Positions 14,901-20,821 of a DNA stretch of 20,821 nt are shown piece after piece. Source of the stretch: an uncultured Oscillospiraceae bacterium. Lineage in GTDB: Bacteria > Bacillota > Clostridia > Oscillospirales > Oscillospiraceae. Position 1 is the first letter of the stretch; each line of letters begins with the position of its first letter. The position numbers and the translations under genes were made by a program. The notes under the pieces are model-generated. The model had not been told where the DNA came from and did no database searches. It saw only the letters and a list, made by a program, of their open reading frames with translations. The stretch spans positions 1-20,821 of the forward strand of contig CAKTQR010000036.1 in assembly GCA_934597175.1 (NCBI GenBank), written 5' to 3'.

Positions 14901-17138
14901 GCTTCCGAGATCCGTTACCCCGTCGGGGATATTGACGCTTTCAAGATTCGTGCAGGCTTGGAACGCATTATCACCGATGGATTTAAGCCCGCTCGGTAGA
15001 GTCAGCTTTTTAATTTTCTCGCAGGCTCTGAAAGCATAGTAGCTGATGCTCGTTACGCTTTCTGGAACTGTGTACGATTCGCCTGCGTATCTCATCGGGC
15101 ACAGCATCAGCTGAGTTTTTTCTTTATCATACAGGATGCCGTCATCCGAGCTGTAATACAGATTGTTTTCATCGACATTTATTGCTTTGAGGCTGCTTTC
15201 GCCATAACACTTGAACGAGTCCTCACATATGTATGTAACGCTTTTCGGAATGTCTATGGATACAAGGCTTAAGCACTCACCGAACGCACTGCTTCCGATT
15301 ACCGTGACGGTATCGGGAATGTTAATGCTCTTCAGATTAGTGCAGTACTCAAATGCTCTGTTGCCGATTTTGGTGATCCCGTTGCCCAAGGTGACGGTTT
15401 CAAGTGCGTAGAAGGAATTGAACTGCTCGCTGTATATTTCTTTTATACTGCCGGGCAAGCCCAAGTTCTTGAGATTTTCTTTGTTCTGGAACGCTGTGTA
15501 GGTTATTTGGGTCACGCCCTCGGGGATCGTATATGATTCATGCTCAAAGGCTCTGGGGATCAGCAGCAGCTCTGTTTTTTCTTTATTATAAAGCGCACCG
15601 TTATCAGAGCTGTAGTATTGGTTGTTTTCGCTGACATTTATAGCTTTGAGCTTGTTACAGCCTTCAAATGCTCCGTCTTCGAAATAATTCGTTATTGCGA
15701 CATACTTAACGCCTTCGGAGATCGTGATGGTCTCAAGATTAGTGTTTCTGAACGCCGCCCAGCTTATATATGCGACCGAATCAGGGATATTAATGCTTTC
15801 AAGGCCGGAATAGGCGAATGCACAATCATCTATATGTGTAAGTCCTTCCGGTAGTGATACGCTCTTAAGCTTTGTGCAATCCCGAAATGCATAATAGCTT
15901 ATTTCCGTCACACCATTGGGGACTTTGTATGACTCCTGCTCAAGTCCGGCAGGTGCCAGCCACAGTTGCGTTTTGTCCTTACTATACAATACGCCATTGA
16001 CAGAACTAAAGGCTTGGTTGTTTTCGCCGACATTTATTGCCTTGAGATTATCGCAGCGCTCGAAAATACCGTTAATGCCATCCATAGCTTCAACGCTGTC
16101 GGGAATGTAGATGCTTTCAAGACCGGTGCAGTGATAAAATGCAGAAAATCCAATACCGGTGACGGAACTGGGGATATCTATTGTCTTGAGGTTTGTGCAA
16201 TCCTCAAACGCCCGGTAGCTTATATGCGTTACTCCTTCGGGGATCGAGTACGCTTCCTGCGCAGCCCCCTCCGGGTAGACTTTGATCTCGGTCTTATCCT
16301 TATTATATAAAACACCGTTCACCGAGCTGAATTCCTGATTGTCATCGCTTACATTAATCACTTCAAGCTTGTCGCAGCCCTCGATCATTCCACGATTGAA
16401 TCTGTTTAGTGATGCCGGAATGTTTAAGCTCTTAATCCCACAGTAGCTGAACGCACGGCCGCCGATATAAGTGACATTACCGGGAATGGTGATGTCTTCC
16501 AAGCTTTCACAAGAATAGAACGCTTCCCATTCAATATTGGTCAAGCTGTCAGGAAGCGAGACGCTCTTCAGTCTACGGCAACGGGTAAATGCAGCGAAGT
16601 CTATGTAGGTCACGCCCTCAGGAATCACAACGCTTTCAAGACTGCGGCAATCAGCAAACGCTTCTGCGCCTATATAGGTCACGCTGTTGGGAATGGTAAC
16701 ACTCTCAAGAGCTCCGCATCCGCTGAATGTCTGTCCTTCGATGCTCGTTACGCCGCTGGGGATGTTGGCGCTCCGTAGGCTGTCACAGTAGAGAAATGCA
16801 CCATAGCTGATCCTCGTCACGGAGTTCGGGATACTGATGCTCCGCAGACTATTGCAGTCATAGAATGCACCGCTGCCGATTTTTGTTATGCCGTCATCGA
16901 GTACGACATCGACGATTTTACTCCTCGCACCGTTCCACGGTGAAGTGTTATCGTAATAATTGTAGTCGTACATCTCGCCTGTGCCGGAGATGGTCAGGAC
17001 ACCGTCCTTGAGCGTCCATTCCAGCGCTTCGCCGCAAGTGCCGCCGACAGCATCCGTGTTATCGGCGCTTGCCGACACCGGCAGCAGTGATGCTATCATC
17101 AGCACGGCAAGTGCAAATGACAAGATCCGTTTTTTCAT
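11919..17138 (-). CDS. Large secreted surface protein: BspA-type LRRs, Cys-rich repeats, six FN3 domains
   Basis: The 1739-residue product starts at the ATG at 17138, after AAAGGAGAGATAAA; a start seven codons up is less likely. It has a classical signal peptide (residues 1-25, MKKRILSFALAVLMIASLLP, cleavage likely after SASA). Residues about 30-1070 are BspA/LRR_5 leucine-rich repeats (units such as AFxxCxxLxSIxIPxSVTxIG), interrupted six times by a beta unit NNxxFSSxNGVLYNKDKT and closed by YYEGTPEQW. Residues 1076-1210 hold Cys-rich repeats, and 1211-1739 six FN3 domains. BspA-like proteins of gut and oral bacteria bind host or bacterial surfaces, so adhesion is the likely role. No LPXTG motif, C-terminal membrane helix, dockerin or SLH domain is visible, so how it is held at the cell is open. 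It lies downstream of LytTR regulators, and its promoter shares an element with that of the adjacent regulator gene. Confidence 0.95.
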   Translation of the reverse strand: MKKRILSFALAVLMIASLLPVSASADNTDAVGGTCGEALEWTLKDGVLTISGTGEMYDYNYYDNTSPWNGARSKIVDVVLDDGITKIGSGAFYDCNSLRSISIPNSVTRISYGAFLYCDSLRSANIPSGVTSIEGQTFSGCGALESVTIPNSVTYIGAEAFADCRSLESVVIPEGVTYIDFAAFTRCRRLKSVSLPDSLTNIEWEAFYSCESLEDITIPGNVTYIGGRAFSYCGIKSLNIPASLNRFNRGMIEGCDKLEVINVSDDNQEFSSVNGVLYNKDKTEIKVYPEGAAQEAYSIPEGVTHISYRAFEDCTNLKTIDIPSSVTGIGFSAFYHCTGLESIYIPDSVEAMDGINGIFERCDNLKAINVGENNQAFSSVNGVLYSKDKTQLWLAPAGLEQESYKVPNGVTEISYYAFRDCTKLKSVSLPEGLTHIDDCAFAYSGLESINIPDSVAYISWAAFRNTNLETITISEGVKYVAITNYFEDGAFEGCNKLKAINVSENNQYYSSDNGALYNKEKTELLLIPRAFEHESYTIPEGVTQITYTAFQNKENLKNLGLPGSIKEIYSEQFNSFYALETVTLGNGITKIGNRAFEYCTNLKSINIPDTVTVIGSSAFGECLSLVSIDIPKSVTYICEDSFKCYGESSLKAINVDENNLYYSSDDGILYDKEKTQLMLCPMRYAGESYTVPESVTSISYYAFRACEKIKKLTLPSGLKSIGDNAFQACTNLESVNIPDGVTDLGSTPFSYCDNIKEISVGENNPSYSSENGVLYNKDKTVLIKYTAGSEAQSYTIPESVNKLDWASFNGCQKLKILNIPAGTTIIPSSAFEGAFSLTTINVDENNPNFSSIDGVLFDKDKVTVMQYPASREAESYVIPEGVTGIRNDNTFSPPFMGCKNLKSVTLPASMKTVQDYAFSYCYSLESITLSDSIKSIENAAFYECNNLQSITLPDGLTNIGYSAFWKCSSLKSMILPDSVTQVGTGAFGMCTSLQKLVWSRSATELNTGVFYRCYNLEGVYIPVTVTEFSFTVFGDEDLPDYDKNVYYEGTPEQWSMINRNGQFTKATIHYNHKDEHNFGEWTVVKAATCTENGTETRSCSHCDLIESREVEALGHDIEHHDSKAATCTDKGWESYDTCSRCDYTTYKEIASLGHKYGNAVTAPTCTDKGFTTHTCAVCGNSYKDSYTDALGHDYAKGKCTRCGAIDPDYIPAPDVKITTTSTGKPNISWTAVNGAVKYWIYRSTDGKNFKYYDSITSTSYTNLSTNVGTIYYYKVKSVNANGAESDFSEVVSIRCTPAAPTLSITTASGKPKISWNAVDGATRYWIYRSTDGQNYEFYDGTVSTSYTNTSATVGQAYYYKVKAIAAVNGQNVASALSAAKSIRCNPAAPSLSITTSNGKPKISWEAVDGAAKYWIYRSTDGKNFSYYDTITKTAYTNISTDAGTTYYYKVRAVSENDAISVLSAAKSVQCRLGTPNLIIGTSAGKPNITWNTVDDAVKYWIYRSTDGKNFKYYDSTTSNNYTNISTDIGTTYYYKAQAVAVVDGKNVTSDISAATNGILCRPAAPALSIERSNGKPRLSWKAITGADKYFIYRSTDGVNFNYYDSTTSTSYTNTGAASGTKYYYRVKAVKVVNGENILSALSATKSLFTTLAKPGVSIATSDGKPRITWKAVTGADKYYIYRSTDGTNYSYYDSTTSTSYTNISTKKNTKYYYKVKAVCASNSNANSAQSTAVSIKATK
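11922..13508 (-). repeat. Six tandem FN3-coding repeats
   Basis: The conserved codons for IYRSTDG recur with spacings of 258, 267, 258, 270 and 267 bases; the plus-strand landmarks start at 13402, 13144, 12877, 12619, 12349 and 12082. Each unit encodes about 86-90 residues with GKPxISWxAVxGAxKYWIYR, YYDSxTSTSYTN and TxYYYKVKAV. The DNA is alike enough between units for recombination to add or remove copies. Confidence 0.9.
13509..13913 (-). repeat. Cys-rich repeats between LRR and FN3 regions
   Basis: Residues about 1076-1210 contain three full units of the form C-x8/9-C-x2-C followed 10-15 residues later by Gly-His (CTENGTETRSCSHC, CTDKGWESYDTCSRC, CTDKGFTTHTCAVC), and a last short unit ending in CTRC. 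Such units are common in clostridial surface proteins next to LRR domains; their structure is not known to me. Confidence 0.8.
13926..17051 (-). repeat. BspA-type leucine-rich repeat region
   Basis: Residues about 30-1070 are built from roughly 23-residue LRR_5 units. Six inserted beta units with (E/D)(N/D)N-x2-(F/Y)SS and GVLY-x-K(D/E)KT divide them into blocks. The repeats are diverged at the DNA level. Confidence 0.88.
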
Positions 17139-17186
17139 TTTATCTCTCCTTTTTCTCATTTTTATGCCGAGGTTTTGCTAGTGCCC

Positions 17187-17246
17187 ATTTTACCATTTTT
17201 GCTTTCTTCTGTGACATTTACTGCATTTTTGGTTGATTTTCGCACA
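17187..17246 (-). promoter_or_regulatory. Promoter of the surface-protein gene with upstream element
   Basis: On the minus strand an extended -10 TG-G-TAAAAT (TAAAAT at 17187-17192) lies about 48 bases before the start codon, with no good -35 box. Further up are TGCA (17222-17225) and TGTGCGAAAATC (17235-17246). The same two parts occur before the regulator gene at 18051, with the same 29 bases between TGCA and the -10 box. The -10 call was made by eye. Confidence 0.55.
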
Positions 17247-17262
17247 TTATTGGCACTATATT

Positions 17263-18051
17263 TCATTCATTTGAAGTATCTGCCGATGTCGTGCTCAGAT
17301 AAGCCGTTTTCCTTTTCTGCTGGTCAGTTTTTATTTTATATTGCAGGAATGCTTCCCTTACATTTGCCTGGTTTGCACGGCTCAAGGGGATGGTCGTCCC
17401 GTTTGAAAGAACAACATAGGCTCTGTGCAGTTCCTTCACATATTGGAGATTTACAAGGAAGCTGCAATGTGTCCTGACAAAGTCCCCCGCAGCCAAACGA
17501 TGGTAAACCTCTTCGAGCTTTTCCGGGCACGAAACCGTTTTTGCACTGGTGATGACCTTCGTTTGCCGCTGTGCATGCTCGCAGTATATAATGTCCTTTA
17601 ATTTTAGCACATGCAGAGAGGATCTCGCCCAAAGCACGAGGCTCGGCTCAAACGCCGCATGGCGGGTCTGGAGCAGATAGCTCACCGCTGCACTCGCCCT
17701 TGTTTCCAACTCTGTTTTGTAGATGAAATAATCGGTGTCGTAATCAAATACATCCAACGCCGCTATGGGGTCGCTAGCAAGAAAGATCAGCCGCATATCG
17801 GAATTATCCTGACACAGTGAGCCATAATAATTCAGATCCGATTTCCTCGTTTCCGCATCTGATATATCGGCCACAAGCAGGTCATACGACAAGCCCTGCT
17901 TGTCAAGCTGACGAAGCTGTTCGGGTGAAGAATACTCATTTATGCAGGTAGTAACCCCGTATTTCTCCAGCTCCCTGCACAATATATCCTTGACAACATT
18001 TCGCCAATACGCACTTGAATCTACGATGCAAACATCCAATATTTTAGTCAC
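17263..18051 (-). CDS. LytTR-family response regulator with atypical receiver
   Basis: The 262-residue product has an N-terminal receiver-like domain (about 1-125) and a C-terminal LytTR DNA-binding domain (about 138-240; LKLKDIIYCEHAQRQTKVIT, FVRTHCSFLVNLQYVKEL, IPLSRANQANVREAFLQY). Asp62 (LLVADIS) fits the phosphate acceptor and Lys112 (FIYKTE) the conserved Lys, but the usual acidic pair is Asp11-Ser12, so phosphorylation may differ or be absent. The start is GTG at 18049-18051, with AGAGGG six bases upstream. It is separated from the upstream sensor kinase gene by a terminator and has its own promoter. The surface-protein gene follows after 124 bases. LytTR proteins typically control surface, competence and bacteriocin genes, so the neighbour is a good target candidate. 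Confidence 0.9.
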   Translation of the reverse strand: MTKILDVCIVDSSAYWRNVVKDILCRELEKYGVTTCINEYSSPEQLRQLDKQGLSYDLLVADISDAETRKSDLNYYGSLCQDNSDMRLIFLASDPIAALDVFDYDTDYFIYKTELETRASAAVSYLLQTRHAAFEPSLVLWARSSLHVLKLKDIIYCEHAQRQTKVITSAKTVSCPEKLEEVYHRLAAGDFVRTHCSFLVNLQYVKELHRAYVVLSNGTTIPLSRANQANVREAFLQYKIKTDQQKRKTAYLSTTSADTSNE

Positions 18052-18090
18052 TATCCGCCCTCTTTTCCTCTCTCAATTTCTCGTAGATAA

Positions 18091-18152
18091 AATATAGCAT
18101 TGTCGTTAACGATTTTGATAAAAAATGCAAATTCTGCACGATTTTATGCACA
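18091..18152 (-). promoter_or_regulatory. Promoter of the second LytTR gene with upstream element
   Basis: On the minus strand TG-C-TATATT (TATATT at 18091-18096), without a good -35 box. TGCA (18126-18129) and TGTGCATAAAATC (18140-18152) lie upstream, matching the layout before the surface-protein gene. The stretch also holds a second ACGATTTT (18109-18116 and 18138-18145). Confidence 0.55.
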
Positions 18153-18188
18153 ATCGACACACTTTTTAATTGTTTCGTTTACAGAACG

Positions 18189-18216
18189 CAAAAAATCCCG
18201 CTCAATGAGCGGGATT
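18189..18216 (-). terminator. Terminator after the sensor kinase gene
   Basis: A perfect 10-bp stem (18194-18203 with 18207-18216, AATCCCGCTC/GAGCGGGATT), 3-base loop, followed on the minus strand by TTTTTT (overlapping the stem end). Confidence 0.92.
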
Positions 18217-18236
18217 GTAATGATAAAATTATTTAC

Positions 18237-19532
18237 TTAGATTACCTGTTCGGCATTAAGCATGACCGTCACGGTATAAACGCCGTCCTCAACGCAGTGG
18301 GCAAAACTGCCGCTATACTTCTTCGCCAAATTCTCCAGCACCCTATAGCCGACACCACGCTCCAGCTCGGGTATCCTGCGCTTTTTCGTCTCGGGATGCT
18401 CGGGCATGGGATTGCTCTCCCGCACGACAAGATGACCTCGTGAGATCAGCGCCGTGAGTTTTATTGCAGCATTATCCATGCGCTGGCACGCTTCTATTGC
18501 ATTGTCCATGATGTTGCCGAACAGCACTATAAGATCGGTGTTTGAAATTGCCAGATCCGCCGGCATGGCGACCTCGGCATCAACGCTTACGCCGAGGCTT
18601 CCGGCCTCACGGATACGGCTGTAAAGGAAGGCATCTACCGTCGGATTGCGGCACTCGCCCAGATGCGAGATATACTGCTGCATCGGCAGAAGCTGTGCCG
18701 AATACTCGGACGCCGCTTTGGTGTTGCCCTCCTGCAAAAGCAGGTTGATCGCATTCAGGTGATGGTATATATCGTGCCGCATCGAGCGTATCTGCTCGTA
18801 CTGCTTGGTAAGGTCGTTATAATGCGACAGCTGCACATCAAGCTGCTTTTCAAGAAGCTTGTTTTCGACTTCGAGCTGAACTCTCTGCTCGGTCCTTATC
18901 ATCATTTGGTACAGAATGATGTCCGAGACGATGAACAGCAGCGAAGCAATGAGGAATATGTAGATGTATTCTTGTCGCTTTGAGTCGTAAACCATGGTGG
19001 TTATCATGGCCTCGCAAAGCGTCTGCGACACAGGCAGCATTGCAAAAACAAGTATCTGCTTGCTGCTGAGATTATTCTTTGACCGTGTCATCGGCAGGCT
19101 GAATGTCAAAAGCACAAGGACTAAACACGGCAGGTACACAAGACCGTAGGTCACGGTCCGTGGGTCGACCCAAACCGAAAGCATCGGATCCATCTCATAA
19201 TTCATGATCATCGGCATGAACATAAGCTCAAGTAGCATGGTAGCCGCAAGCTCAAGGCCGACGGCAAGTATTTTTTTGAGCGGTTTGCCGTAAAAAAGCC
19301 CAAACGCCAGCACAAGCGGTCCTGTAGGCATCAGCAAGATGCGCAGAAGCGAGCCCGCCCGTGTATAAAGCAGGATCGGTACAGTGTAGGCGATGTTGAT
19401 GACAAATGCAAGAATGATAGTCACCCACACCGAGAAGTGCCGTCCGTCGAGCACACGCCACTGGAACGCAAACCACAGCAGCATGATGCATGAATTGAAT
19501 ATCAAATTAGCATACAGTCCGTTATATTCCAT
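18237..19532 (-). CDS. AgrC-like sensor histidine kinase (GHKL family)
   Basis: The 431-residue membrane protein has six or seven hydrophobic helices in residues 1-212, a coiled coil (about 214-248), and a cytoplasmic GHKL kinase domain. His253 in MRHDIYHHLNAI is the phosphorylation site, N340/N344 in LFGNIMDNAIEAC the N box, and RGVGYRVLENLAKKYSGSF (392-410) the C-terminal ATP-binding part. This is the layout of peptide-sensing AgrC-type kinases. It phosphorylates presumably the LytTR regulator encoded just upstream, whose TGA is four bases before this ATG (19530-19532), so the two are coupled. No AgrB or AgrD gene is seen in the window, so the ligand is unknown. Confidence 0.93.
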   Translation of the reverse strand: MEYNGLYANLIFNSCIMLLWFAFQWRVLDGRHFSVWVTIILAFVINIAYTVPILLYTRAGSLLRILLMPTGPLVLAFGLFYGKPLKKILAVGLELAATMLLELMFMPMIMNYEMDPMLSVWVDPRTVTYGLVYLPCLVLVLLTFSLPMTRSKNNLSSKQILVFAMLPVSQTLCEAMITTMVYDSKRQEYIYIFLIASLLFIVSDIILYQMMIRTEQRVQLEVENKLLEKQLDVQLSHYNDLTKQYEQIRSMRHDIYHHLNAINLLLQEGNTKAASEYSAQLLPMQQYISHLGECRNPTVDAFLYSRIREAGSLGVSVDAEVAMPADLAISNTDLIVLFGNIMDNAIEACQRMDNAAIKLTALISRGHLVVRESNPMPEHPETKKRRIPELERGVGYRVLENLAKKYSGSFAHCVEDGVYTVTVMLNAEQVI

Positions 19533-19536
19533 ACTC

Positions 19537-20265
19537 TCATACCTTTATCTCCTGATTGACCTTACCGGCCAACAGCTCGAAGAACGCCTTTCTGCTTTCG
19601 TTTCGATATGTGCGGCTTATGGGGACAAATGAGCCGTCACGCAGTTTAAACTGCTCCCTCTCCATCGCCGCGATCGCCTTTGCGCACACCCAAAAGCTCT
19701 GGTGGCAGCGGATGAAATCAGCTTGCGCATTACCACTGTCGATAAGCATCTTGGGAAACTGCGCAGTCTCGATATCCTTGTCGTCGGTATGTACGATGGT
19801 CTTGTGCTTAAGCCGCTCGATGCATAGGATGGAATCGAGCCTTACAAGCTGATGGTACGAGCCGCTCTTGACAGAAAGCGTCTTGACCGAGTCCGTTGCT
19901 GAAAGCGCCTTATCAAGTGCAGCGGGAAGGCGGTCTTTCATATTTGGCTTGAGAACGAAATATACATGCTCGGTCTCGTACACATCCATGAGATAGCCCG
20001 AGTAGCTTGATATAAATATCACCTTGCTGGTGGGTGAGGCACGATTAAGCTGCTTGGCCAGCGTTATCCCGTCGACCTCGTCCATACGGATATCGAGCAC
20101 GGCTATATCGGGTATATACCCGTCCTCTTCGACAGCAGCAAGCAGTGCTGCGGAGTTTTGAAATGTCTGTATTCTATTTGGAGTATCCACGAGTTTTTCG
20201 TGCAGAATTTTGAGCACCTCATTGAGGTACATCTTCTCATCATCGCACACGGCTATTTGAAGCAT
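19537..20265 (-). CDS. AgrA-like LytTR response regulator
   Basis: The 242-residue product has a complete receiver domain: acidic pair D8-D9 (AVCDDEK), phosphate acceptor D58 (AVLDIRMDEVDG), Ser86 and K106 (VLKPNM). A LytTR DNA-binding domain follows (about 130-238; LVRLDSILCIERLKHKTIVHT, FIRCHQSFWVCAKAIAAM, VPISRTYRNESRKAF). I start it at ATG 20263-20265, preceded by AAGGGGGAT; the longer open frame to 20436 runs through the promoter and a terminator. It is the first gene of a two-gene operon with the AgrC-like kinase. Likely role: activation of surface or secretion genes once phosphorylated; the second LytTR gene and the surface-protein gene downstream are candidates. Confidence 0.94.
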   Translation of the reverse strand: MLQIAVCDDEKMYLNEVLKILHEKLVDTPNRIQTFQNSAALLAAVEEDGYIPDIAVLDIRMDEVDGITLAKQLNRASPTSKVIFISSYSGYLMDVYETEHVYFVLKPNMKDRLPAALDKALSATDSVKTLSVKSGSYHQLVRLDSILCIERLKHKTIVHTDDKDIETAQFPKMLIDSGNAQADFIRCHQSFWVCAKAIAAMEREQFKLRDGSFVPISRTYRNESRKAFFELLAGKVNQEIKV

Positions 20266-20314
20266 GTTCCATCCCCCTTTGCAAACATTGCTCAAATTAC
20301 GACCAATTATGTAT

Positions 20315-20343
20315 ATTTTAACTAAAATCCGCACAAATTTCAA
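20315..20343 (-). promoter_or_regulatory. Sigma-A promoter of the response regulator-kinase operon
   Basis: On the minus strand TTGAAA (20338-20343), a 17-base spacer and TAAAAT (20315-20320), about 50 bases before the start codon. The spacer contains TGTGCG (20330-20335), a hexamer also found in the element before the surface-protein gene. Confidence 0.65.
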
Positions 20344-20347
20344 CAAC

Positions 20348-20381
20348 AAAAAAATCCCGCAACCAAAATGGTTGCGGGATT
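20348..20381 (-). terminator. Terminator upstream of the regulator-kinase operon
   Basis: A perfect 13-bp stem (20353-20365 with 20369-20381, AATCCCGCAACCA/TGGTTGCGGGATT) and a 3-base loop, followed on the minus strand by seven T, partly overlapping the stem end. It stops transcripts coming from the right edge. Confidence 0.92.
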
Positions 20382-20724
20382 GCTGTATTTGCCCCAAACG
20401 GTGCGTAGAGACAGGGTATTTGCCCCAAAAGTACACCAGCCAATATCATAGCAAACTGAGTATATCTCGTACTCCAATGTCTTTTTCTAAAGAGAAAAGG
20501 ACGTAAGGATACAGCTAAGACATTCCTCTGCTCATTACAGAATTCACATGACGAAAATGATACCGCCGGCAACAACTGTCCAAAACCCCATGGAGCGAGT
20601 GCGAGAGGGGAGGGTATGCCGCGATACAATGATAAATCATTCTTTCCGCGTGGAACGGATATCATTGAAGGCGCTGCCTCTCAACAGCCTTTCTGCTGTT
20701 TTGAGACAACGCCTTTGACTCATA
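20382..20724. other. Hairpin-rich region without a convincing gene
   Basis: No frame here looks like a gene. Seen: a 14-base direct repeat GTATTTGCCCCAAA (20385-20398 and 20416-20429); a 12-bp hairpin with a 4-base loop (20477-20488 with 20493-20504); AATGTCTT/AAGACATT arms (20476-20483 and 20517-20524) that compete with it; an AATGAT-AA-ATCATT palindrome near 20627-20640; and a long hairpin (20670-20713, 11 bp plus 6 bp around a 2x2 loop). It could be a dispersed repeat or a structured RNA. Confidence 0.5.
20670..20713 (-). repeat. Long hairpin after the partial gene at the right edge
   Basis: The arms pair over 11 bp (outer) and 6 bp (inner) with a 6-base loop. It begins 11 bases after the minus-strand stop codon at 20725-20727, where a terminator is expected, but there is no T-run after it on that strand, so the function is uncertain. 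Confidence 0.6.
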
Positions 20725-20821
20725 TCAGATCTTTTCCTCGACGGTCTTGCTGTCGTGGTATTTAATAAGGGCGTTGTATATTTTTTCGATGAGCTTCATG
20801 TCCGCGTTGGTCATGTATGCC
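20725..20821 (-). CDS. C-terminal end of an unidentified protein (partial)
   Basis: A minus-strand frame is open from the window edge to TGA at 20725-20727. The 31 residues visible (AYMTNADMKLIEKIYNALIK, then YHDSKTVEEKI) form a charged amphipathic helix pattern with codon use like the neighbouring genes (AAG, CTC, ATC, GTC, GAG). Too little is present to name a family. Confidence 0.55.
   Translation of the reverse strand, partial: AYMTNADMKLIEKIYNALIKYHDSKTVEEKI

Noticed and set aside
18052..18236. AgrD-like peptide gene between the sensor kinase and the second regulator
   Set aside because: The stretch is occupied by a terminator and promoter; no short frame with a leader and Cys-containing core is visible.
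19537..20436. Longer form of the first LytTR regulator (start at 20436)
   Set aside because: The extra residues would come from a terminator and a promoter; the receiver domain starts naturally at 20265.
20318..20665. 115-codon minus-strand frame in the hairpin-rich region
   Set aside because: It runs through a clear terminator and the regulator-operon promoter, and its Cys/Trp/Phe-rich composition is not that of a normal protein.

Overview
The window looks like chromosomal DNA from a Gram-positive anaerobe of the class Clostridia, probably an Oscillospiraceae/Ruminococcaceae-type gut bacterium. Pointers are a T-box leader before pheST, an IreB-family gene, a lipoprotein-alr-mazF cluster in the order known from Bacillota, a methionine gamma-lyase, and a very large secreted BspA-type leucine-rich-repeat protein with FN3 domains. 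This placement is inferred from gene content only.

Left part (1-4780). The 3' end of an EF-G-family gene is followed by a terminator, then a small single-span membrane protein, then on the minus strand pyrimidine-nucleoside phosphorylase (pdp), an unrecognised 154-aa protein, a MazF-type toxin, alanine racemase and a lipoprotein. Lipoprotein, alr and mazF read as one operon from a strong sigma-A-type promoter, with no antitoxin gene visible between alr and mazF.

Middle part (4800-11740). A second promoter, back to back with the first, drives a T-box leader (specifier probably TTC, Phe) and pheS-pheT. PheT carries an insertion of about 100 residues that resembles a second copy of its N-terminal tRNA-binding OB domain. 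Next come ireB with its own promoter, a LysR-type regulator and a methionine gamma-lyase, ending at a clear terminator.

Right part (11740-20821), all on the minus strand. In transcription order: an AgrA-like LytTR response regulator and an AgrC-like GHKL sensor kinase (one operon, terminated), a second LytTR regulator with an atypical receiver domain, and a 1739-aa exported surface protein (signal peptide, BspA/LRR_5 repeats, Cys-rich repeats, six FN3 repeats). The promoters of the second regulator and of the surface-protein gene share a two-part sequence element at exactly the same distance from extended -10 boxes that lack good -35 boxes. This suggests one activator, perhaps a LytTR protein of this locus, controls both. 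No agrB or agrD gene is visible. The last 450 bases hold a hairpin-rich non-coding stretch and the 3' end of an unidentified gene.

The most original observations are the shared promoter element linking regulator and surface protein, the PheT insertion, the antitoxin-less mazF, and the structured non-coding region near the right edge.
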